Made by a program: the position numbers and the translations under genes. Shown here piece by piece: positions 6,821-10,772 of a stretch of 10,772 nucleotides of DNA (its first letter is position 1; every line of letters begins with the position of its first letter). A model generated the notes under the pieces. That model saw only the letters and a program-made list of their open reading frames with translations, made no database searches and was not told where the DNA came from. Origin of the DNA: Thermomicrobiaceae bacterium (lineage in GTDB: Bacteria; Chloroflexota; Chloroflexia; Thermomicrobiales; Thermomicrobiaceae); assembly GCA_007122555.1 (NCBI GenBank), contig SKTL01000021.1, positions 1 through 10,772 on the forward strand. Reading direction: 5' to 3'.

Positions 6821-7804
6821 TTGTCGTCCAACGGTCAGGGACCGATTACAGAGCCAGCCGACGGACGCTGGTCGTCAATCAACGGCATCTTCCGCAAGGG
6901 CATCCTGCTGGCGACCAGCAACCGGCTTGTCTCCAGCGGTGTCAAGCGCTTCGGCATGCGGCTGGGAGCCGGAAACTTCGTCGCCGGGGAAGACCTCGAT
7001 GCGTGCATCCAGGTCCTGAAAGCGCTGACAGATCGCGGCTTTCACACCAACACGACCCTGCTCGGAGAGCACGTGACAGACGAGCAGATGGCGTCCGACG
7101 TCGCCAGCGAATACATCCGGATCCTCGACCGCATCGATCAGGACGAATGCCGGACCAACATCGCCCTGAAACTGACCCATCTCGGACTCGATCTCGGCGA
7201 AGAGGTCGCCTATCGCAACGTCGAGCGGATCGTCACCCACGCCGAAACACTGGGCAACTTCATCCGGATCGATATGGAAGAGTCGGACCGGGTCGATCCC
7301 ACCATCCGCATCTTCAAACGGCTCCGCGCTGAGGGTCTGGAGAACGTCGGGACGGTCTTCCAGTCCTACCTCTACCGGACAGACGACGACATCAAGAACC
7401 TGCTCGACCTCGCCCCGAACCTGAACCTCCGCATCGTCAAGGGCGCCTATCTGGAGCCAGCCAGCGTCGCCTACCCGGAGAAAGTGGATGTGGATCGCAA
7501 GATGATCGAGCAGATCGAGACGCTGCTGGACAACGACTGCTACGTCGGCATCGCCACGCACGACGACCGGATCATCGACCACTTCAAGGAATACACCGAG
7601 CAGCACGGCATCGGACGAGACCGGTTTGAGTTCCAGATGCTCTATGGCATCCGCACCCAGTACCAGCAGGAACTGCTCGATGAAGGCTACAAAGTGCGCA
7701 TCGCCACCCCGTTCGGCCCCGAATGGTACCCATACCTGATGCGCCGCCTGGCCGAACGCCCGGCCAACCTGCTCTTCCTGGCGAAGAACGTCGTGCGGCG
7801 GTAG
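6821..7804 (+). CDS. putB: Proline dehydrogenase, monofunctional
   Basis: This 327-residue FAD enzyme oxidises L-proline to 1-pyrroline-5-carboxylate, passing electrons to the quinone pool. It performs the first step of the pathway completed by rocA just upstream. The size fits stand-alone PRODH of the Bacillus/Deinococcus kind (about 300-330), not PutA. Conserved blocks appear in order: LLGEHVTD (80-87), ALKLTHLGLD (115-124), IRIDMEESD (148-156), VFQSYLYRTDDD (179-190), RIVKGAYLEP (204-213), GIATHDDRII (243-252), EFQMLYGIR (270-278) and TPFGPEWYPYLMRRLAERPAN (296-316). The last block carries the substrate-contacting YxxRR-type element. The start is a TTG backed by a strong ribosome binding site. 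The 203-base spacer after rocA holds several palindromes, so coordinated but unequal expression is possible. No signal peptide or membrane span is seen; peripheral membrane association is typical of the family. Confidence 0.95.
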   Translation: MSSNGQGPITEPADGRWSSINGIFRKGILLATSNRLVSSGVKRFGMRLGAGNFVAGEDLDACIQVLKALTDRGFHTNTTLLGEHVTDEQMASDVASEYIRILDRIDQDECRTNIALKLTHLGLDLGEEVAYRNVERIVTHAETLGNFIRIDMEESDRVDPTIRIFKRLRAEGLENVGTVFQSYLYRTDDDIKNLLDLAPNLNLRIVKGAYLEPASVAYPEKVDVDRKMIEQIETLLDNDCYVGIATHDDRIIDHFKEYTEQHGIGRDRFEFQMLYGIRTQYQQELLDEGYKVRIATPFGPEWYPYLMRRLAERPANLLFLAKNVVRR

Positions 7805-7944
7805 CTGCTCGATTCATACCCGGTCGAAATTCTCTGTGGTTTCCCCGAAGTACCCCTGAGGGTCGCCCTGTCCTTTGAACTCACTCAGGACATTGTCACG
7901 CTGTCAAGCTCCTGAGGTCATGAATCCAAGTGCGATGCGTACTA

Positions 7945-7984
7945 TTGCATTCTTCCTATCCACGCATTAGACTGTACATACAGT
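7945..7984 (+). promoter_or_regulatory. Candidate promoter with overlapping palindromic operator
   Basis: TTGCAT and TAGACT with 17-base spacing form a mediocre sigma-70-type promoter. The perfect palindrome ACTGT-acat-ACAGT (7971-7984) overlaps the -10 box and the expected start point, a usual place for a repressor site. Confidence 0.35.
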
Positions 7985-8061
7985 GCAAAATCGCGGTATC
8001 TGTGCACGTTTGCCCGAGGTGCTGCAGGTCAGTATCGCTGGCAACGCTCCGGGATTATTCG

Positions 8062-8081
8062 AACATTGGTGAAACAATGTT
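8062..8081. promoter_or_regulatory. Perfect 7-bp inverted repeat, operator or small hairpin
   Basis: AACATTG (8062-8068) and CAATGTT (8075-8081) are perfect inverted copies around GTGAAA. Only two further T bases follow, and the stem is AT-rich, so it is a weak terminator. A protein-binding site in the leader is as likely. Confidence 0.35.
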
Positions 8082-8198
8082 TTCTCCCTGGACAACGAGG
8101 CAAAGGCTGTCGACATTTTGCGGCGTTTTTCGTACTTCGTCCGTAGTCCGAGGCGCCAACTGGAGACATCGACGTAGCTATCGCTTATCCGCCTGATC

Positions 8199-8202
8199 GG
8201 AG
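8199..8202 (+). promoter_or_regulatory. Shine-Dalgarno GGAG that fixes a TTG start for the ice-binding-like protein
   Basis: GGAG ends 7 bases before the TTG at 8210. Starting there gives a complete signal peptide with Arg6 and Arg9 before the hydrophobic core, whereas the next in-frame ATG would cut into it. Confidence 0.65.
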
Positions 8203-8209
8203 ATCCAGA

Positions 8210-9601
8210 TTGGTCATCTTTAGCAGACTTATTCGCCCGGTAACCATCATCGGCGTTGCGGTGCTGATGGTCCTGGCGGCAAGCGCATATCCAGGCATCG
8301 GAACTGCTCAGATCGCCCCGAACCTCGGGACAGCGGAAAGCTTCGCGGTTCTTGGCGGCCAGTCAGTGACGAACACTGGCCCGAGCGTCATTCACGGAGA
8401 TCTTGGCGTCAGTCCGGGGAGTTCAGTCACGGGCTTCGACGACCCAGGAGGGCCAGGAATTGTTAATGGAACGATTCATATCACAGATCAGGTTGCGGGG
8501 CAGGCACAGGCAGACGCCCTCCAGGCATATAACAGTCTTGCGGGACAGGCGCCGACCCAGGATTTGACTGGCCAGGATCTGGGCGGGTTGACGCTCACTC
8601 CCGGCGTTTACAGTTTCTCATCGACTGCGGGATTGACCGGTGAGTTGACGCTCAACGCCCAGGGCGATCCCGCCGCAGTGTGGATCTTTCAGATCGGAAG
8701 CGGGCTCACGACCGCCACCGACTCTTCCGTTACTGTTATCAATGGATTTACGAATTCTCACTGCAACGCCTTCTGGCAGGTTGGTAGCTCGGCTACGCTT
8801 GGAACGAACACCTCGTTCCAGGGGAGTATTATCGCGGACGCAAGTATTTCGCTGGTAACCGGAGCCACGATCGACGGAAGAGCCCTGGCGCTAAACGGCA
8901 CCACAAGTCTGGACACCAACGAAATTGACAGCCTGGAATGCTTGACGCCGGTCGACGACGACACTGTTTCCGACGATACTCCGTCCGATGACACGGTTTC
9001 CGACGATACTCCGTCCGATGACACGGTTTCCGACGATACTCCGTCCGATGACACGGTTTCCGACGATACTGTTTCCGACGATACTGTTTCTGACGACACC
9101 GTTTCCGACGATACGGTTCCCGTTGACGACACCGCTCCTGTCGATGACACCGACGACACGGTTCCTGTCGACGACACCGCTCCTGTCGATGACACCGACG
9201 ACACGGTTCCCGTTGACGACACCGCTCCTGTCGATGACACCGACGACACGGTTCCTGTTGACGACACCGCTCCTGTCGATGACACCGACGACACGGTTCC
9301 TGTTGACGACACGACGCCAGTCGATGACACCGACGATACGGTTCCTGTTGACGACACCGCTCCTGTCGATGACACCGACGACACGGTTCCTGTCGACGAC
9401 ACCGCTCCTGTCGATGACACCGACGATACGGTTCCTGTTGACGACAATGGGAAGATTACATTCCCCAAGACAGGTACTGCGGGATTTCTGGGAGATGGCT
9501 TCGAGCGGGTAATCGCTCCATCCAGTCTCCTGCTCGCCGCCGTCGTGCTGCTGGTCGGCGCCGGAGCGTATCTCCAGACGAACCGACATCGCTACGAGTA
9601 A
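8210..9601 (+). CDS. Sortase-anchored ice-binding-like (DUF3494) surface protein with Asp-rich repeat stalk
   Basis: The 463-residue protein has four parts. Residues 1-26 form a signal peptide (hydrophobic about 11-26, A-S-A cleavage site; a later site near Ala33 is possible). Residues 39-244 form a complete DUF3494 ice-binding-like domain: LGTAESFAVLGGQSVTNTGP, GDLGVSPGSSVTGF, AQADALQAYNSLAGQ, TPGVYSFSSTAGLTGELTL, AVWIFQIGSGLTTA, FWQVGSSATLGTNTSF and GATIDGRALALNGTTSLDTN. Residues 247-412 form an extremely acidic Asp/Thr/Val/Pro/Ser repeat stalk. FPKTG (418-422), a hydrophobic span (about 440-456) and the tail TNRHRYE form an LPXTG-type sorting signal. It should be exported, cleaved between Thr and Gly and attached to the cell wall, most likely by the sortase encoded next. 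The family includes proteins that bind ice or act as adhesins; ice binding is not proven here. Cys185 and Cys244 are the only cysteines of the domain and could form a disulfide. Confidence 0.93.
   Translation: MVIFSRLIRPVTIIGVAVLMVLAASAYPGIGTAQIAPNLGTAESFAVLGGQSVTNTGPSVIHGDLGVSPGSSVTGFDDPGGPGIVNGTIHITDQVAGQAQADALQAYNSLAGQAPTQDLTGQDLGGLTLTPGVYSFSSTAGLTGELTLNAQGDPAAVWIFQIGSGLTTATDSSVTVINGFTNSHCNAFWQVGSSATLGTNTSFQGSIIADASISLVTGATIDGRALALNGTTSLDTNEIDSLECLTPVDDDTVSDDTPSDDTVSDDTPSDDTVSDDTPSDDTVSDDTVSDDTVSDDTVSDDTVPVDDTAPVDDTDDTVPVDDTAPVDDTDDTVPVDDTAPVDDTDDTVPVDDTAPVDDTDDTVPVDDTTPVDDTDDTVPVDDTAPVDDTDDTVPVDDTAPVDDTDDTVPVDDNGKITFPKTGTAGFLGDGFERVIAPSSLLLAAVVLLVGAGAYLQTNRHRYE
8971..9060 (+). repeat. Three identical 30-bp tandem repeats in the stalk
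   Basis: 8971-9000, 9001-9030 and 9031-9060 are base-for-base identical and encode the DDTVSDDTPS unit. They are followed by four shorter 15-bp variants (9061-9120) encoding SDDTV-type units. Perfect identity over 90 bases implies recent duplication or gene conversion. Confidence 0.97.
9119..9433 (+). repeat. Seven 45-bp tandem repeats in the stalk
   Basis: Seven copies of the 15-residue unit PVDDT-A-PVDDTDDTV (residues 304-408) follow each other without gaps. The fifth has Thr instead of Ala. Copies differ at silent positions (GTC/GTT, GAC/GAT), so they are older or more diverged than the 30-bp set upstream. All unit lengths are multiples of three, so copy-number change keeps the frame. Confidence 0.97.
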
Positions 9602-9641
9602 CGTACACGTCCATGATGAGTATGTAGCTGGATGTTGAGGC

Positions 9642-9665
9642 GGGGCTCCCGTTTTCGGGAGCCTC
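9642..9665 (+). terminator. Strong GC-rich hairpin between surface protein and sortase genes
   Basis: A 10-bp stem (9642-9651 with 9656-9665, one G-T pair) closes on a TTTT loop. It is followed by TTCAAC rather than a run of T, so termination may be partial. It lies 40 bases after the stop of the surface protein gene and ends 26 bases before the sortase start, where it could attenuate sortase expression or protect the upstream message. Confidence 0.6.
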
Positions 9666-9679
9666 TTCAACAACCAGCC

Positions 9680-9684
9680 GGAAG
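9680..9684 (+). promoter_or_regulatory. Shine-Dalgarno GGAAG that decides the sortase start
   Basis: GGAAG ends 7 bases before the ATG at 9692. The alternative in-frame ATG at 9632 has no such site, and its extra 20 codons would run through the terminator-like hairpin. Confidence 0.65.
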
Positions 9685-9691
9685 ATCACAT

Positions 9692-10579
9692 ATGTCCACC
9701 GCGCCGCGCAACGCGAGACAATCCGGGATTACGGCCTTCCAGTGGGTGGCTGGATTATCGCTGCTCATCGGAATCGGTGCGGGCGCGATCGTGCTCGTCA
9801 TTTTGTTCAGTAACGCTCCTGCGCCGGCAGAAAGCTCACTCGTTCAAGGCCCAGTAAGCAGCACAGCAACCTCTGAACCGACCGATCAGGCCCTCCTGGC
9901 GGCTAACGACGAACCGTCAGAGAGCACTGGTGCGGAGACTCCGGAGGACACGCCCGCCAGCACCCCGGACACTGCAGAGCCCAACGTTGAACCGACCCCG
10001 GAGAGTGACAGCGCGACGTTCGCAGAGTCTCCGCCTGCAACAGCGACGGCGACTTCAGAATCTGAATCCTCCGGGAGTGAGGTTCAGGACGTCTCCGAAT
10101 CCGGGACGTCTGATCCGGCCGCACCAACCGGTTCGAACAAACAGACGACGCGGATCGAAATTCCGGCGATCGGAGTTGACGCTCCCGTCGAGGTCAAGAG
10201 CATCGATGACAACGGCGTTATGGAAAATCCGAGTTCATCGGAATCCGTTGCCTGGTACGACTTCACCGCTCGCCCGGACGATCAGGGCAATGCGGTCTTC
10301 GCGGGTCACCTCGACTATGATGGGGTAGGCCCCGCGGTGTTCTGGGAACTTGGGTCAGTGTCGCTCGGTGACGAGGTCAACGTAACCCAGGGGGATGGCA
10401 GCATCATCAGGTACCGGATTACTGGGGTTCGGTCAGTTCCCGCGGACGCCGACGCCAGTAATATCGTCGCCACAGGTGACGTCGCAAAGATCACGATTAT
10501 CACCTGCGACGGAAGTTTCGATCCCTCCAGCCAGGAGTACGATCAACGCATCGTCGTGACAGGCGAGCGAGTCGGGTAG
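9692..10579 (+). CDS. Sortase, class E/F type, membrane-anchored
   Basis: The 295-residue protein has a short basic N-terminus, one membrane span (about residues 14-38), a long Ser/Thr/Glu/Pro-rich linker (about 41-150) and a C-terminal sortase domain (about 155-295). The domain begins IEIPAIGVDAPVEVKSI and contains GNAVFAGHLDYDG with His206, ITIITCDGSFD with Cys272 and YDQRIVVTGER with Arg286, the His/Cys/Arg set of sortase transpeptidases. The short catalytic domain, and the IEIPAIGVDAPV and AGHLD segments, fit the small class E/F sortases better than class A or C. It should cut the sorting signal of surface proteins at the membrane outer face and join them to a peptidoglycan precursor. The FPKTG protein encoded 90 bases upstream is the obvious substrate. 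The long acidic linker is unusual for a sortase and may hold the catalytic domain away from the membrane. Confidence 0.93.
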   Translation: MSTAPRNARQSGITAFQWVAGLSLLIGIGAGAIVLVILFSNAPAPAESSLVQGPVSSTATSEPTDQALLAANDEPSESTGAETPEDTPASTPDTAEPNVEPTPESDSATFAESPPATATATSESESSGSEVQDVSESGTSDPAAPTGSNKQTTRIEIPAIGVDAPVEVKSIDDNGVMENPSSSESVAWYDFTARPDDQGNAVFAGHLDYDGVGPAVFWELGSVSLGDEVNVTQGDGSIIRYRITGVRSVPADADASNIVATGDVAKITIITCDGSFDPSSQEYDQRIVVTGERVG

Positions 10580-10658
10580 AGATTCGTTTCGGGATTCCGC
10601 GCAACTCAGGCCCGGGTCGTGAGGGCATAGCGTGGTGCGGATCGGATGGAGCACTCGG

Positions 10659-10772
10659 CTACTCCATGAACGGGAGTTCAACCAACTCCGCCTCGGCCGT
10701 ACCCCGCGGATGCCTGACCCTGACGCTCGTACCGATGGCGACACTTGACCGAACGACCGCATAGCCGATCCA
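10659..10772 (-). CDS. C-terminal end of a GcvT-like (aminomethyltransferase / glycine-cleavage T) domain protein; runs off the right edge
   Basis: The minus strand is open from the window edge to a TAG at 10659-10661 and encodes 37 residues. They read IGYAVVRSSVAIGTSVRVRH...AEAELVELPFME, which matches the end of the GcvT C-terminal beta-barrel, usually (L/I)GYA.V....... G..v.v..rg....a.vv.lPF. The same domain ends glycine-cleavage T-protein, YgfZ-type proteins and dimethylglycine or sarcosine dehydrogenases, so the exact enzyme cannot be told from this piece. It converges with the sortase gene, and the 79 bases between them hold no clear terminator. Confidence 0.72.
   Translation of the reverse strand, partial: WIGYAVVRSSVAIGTSVRVRHPRGTAEAELVELPFME

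Larger units (their letters stand above)
7805..8209. other. Non-coding region before the surface module, with palindromes and a possible promoter
   Basis: These 405 bases contain no convincing gene; the 88-codon plus-strand frame at 7930-8196 has no family resemblance or ribosome binding site. Two perfect inverted repeats stand out (7971-7984 and 8062-8081). A moderate promoter candidate is TTGCAT (7945-7950), 17-base spacer, TAGACT (7968-7973), which would give a leader of about 230 bases before the TTG at 8210. A compact riboswitch or other known RNA was looked for by eye and not recognised. Confidence 0.5.

Noticed and set aside
6672..7019. 115-codon plus-strand frame overlapping the start of proline dehydrogenase
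   Set aside because: It overlaps the palindromic spacer and the well-conserved proline dehydrogenase start in another frame and has no family signal.
7985..8060. Possible riboswitch (cyclic-di-GMP or cobalamin type) in the leader of the surface module
   Set aside because: I could not find the conserved core bases of either class; only loose complementarity is present.
7930..8196. 88-codon plus-strand frame in the large intergenic gap
   Set aside because: No ribosome binding site, no family resemblance and atypical composition; treated as non-coding.
8971..9433. Tandem repeats considered as a CRISPR array
   Set aside because: Units are directly adjacent with no unique spacers, keep the reading frame and encode the stalk of a surface protein.
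8758..9468. 236-codon minus-strand frame with SSTGTVSSV repeats
   Set aside because: The repeats are the complement of the Asp-rich stalk; the signal peptide, DUF3494 domain and sorting motif prove the plus-strand reading.
10433..10762. 109-codon minus-strand frame at the right edge
   Set aside because: It overlaps the sortase catalytic region and is out of frame with the GcvT-like C-terminus, which has recognisable motifs.

Overview
The window is a G+C-rich bacterial chromosome segment with tightly spaced genes, frequent TTG starts preceded by good Shine-Dalgarno sequences, dispersed intergenic palindromes and a class F-like sortase. Together these suggest a Gram-positive-type lineage. A Chloroflexota (Thermomicrobia-like) organism is my best guess and an actinobacterium is the alternative. 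This is inference from style, since no rRNA or marker gene is present.

Layout. Left edge, minus strand (1-1426): the N-terminal 230 residues of an enolase-superfamily enzyme that most resembles hydroxyproline betaine epimerases and cis-3-hydroxyproline dehydratases. It lies directly downstream of a GntR/FCD regulator and is probably in the same operon. A 381-base divergent intergenic region follows, holding a strong sigma-70-type promoter on the plus strand and possibly a peptidase relic. Plus strand (1808-7804): a 1053-residue VPS10/sortilin-like Asp-box protein without a signal peptide, then 1-pyrroline-5-carboxylate dehydrogenase (rocA type), a palindrome-rich spacer, and a monofunctional proline dehydrogenase (putB type). 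The last two oxidise proline to glutamate. If the enolase-family enzyme acts on hydroxyproline derivatives, the left half of the window would be one proline/hydroxyproline catabolic neighbourhood on two strands.

A 405-base non-coding gap (7805-8209) with two perfect palindromes separates this from a two-gene surface module (8210-10579). The first gene encodes a secreted DUF3494 ice-binding-like domain carried on an Asp-rich tandem-repeat stalk that ends in an FPKTG sorting signal. The second encodes a membrane-anchored class E/F-type sortase with a visible His/Cys/Arg catalytic triad. A strong hairpin lies between them. This self-contained substrate-plus-sortase cassette is the most interesting item in the window.

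At the right edge, converging on the sortase gene, are the last 37 residues of a minus-strand protein ending in a GcvT-like (aminomethyltransferase) C-terminal domain.
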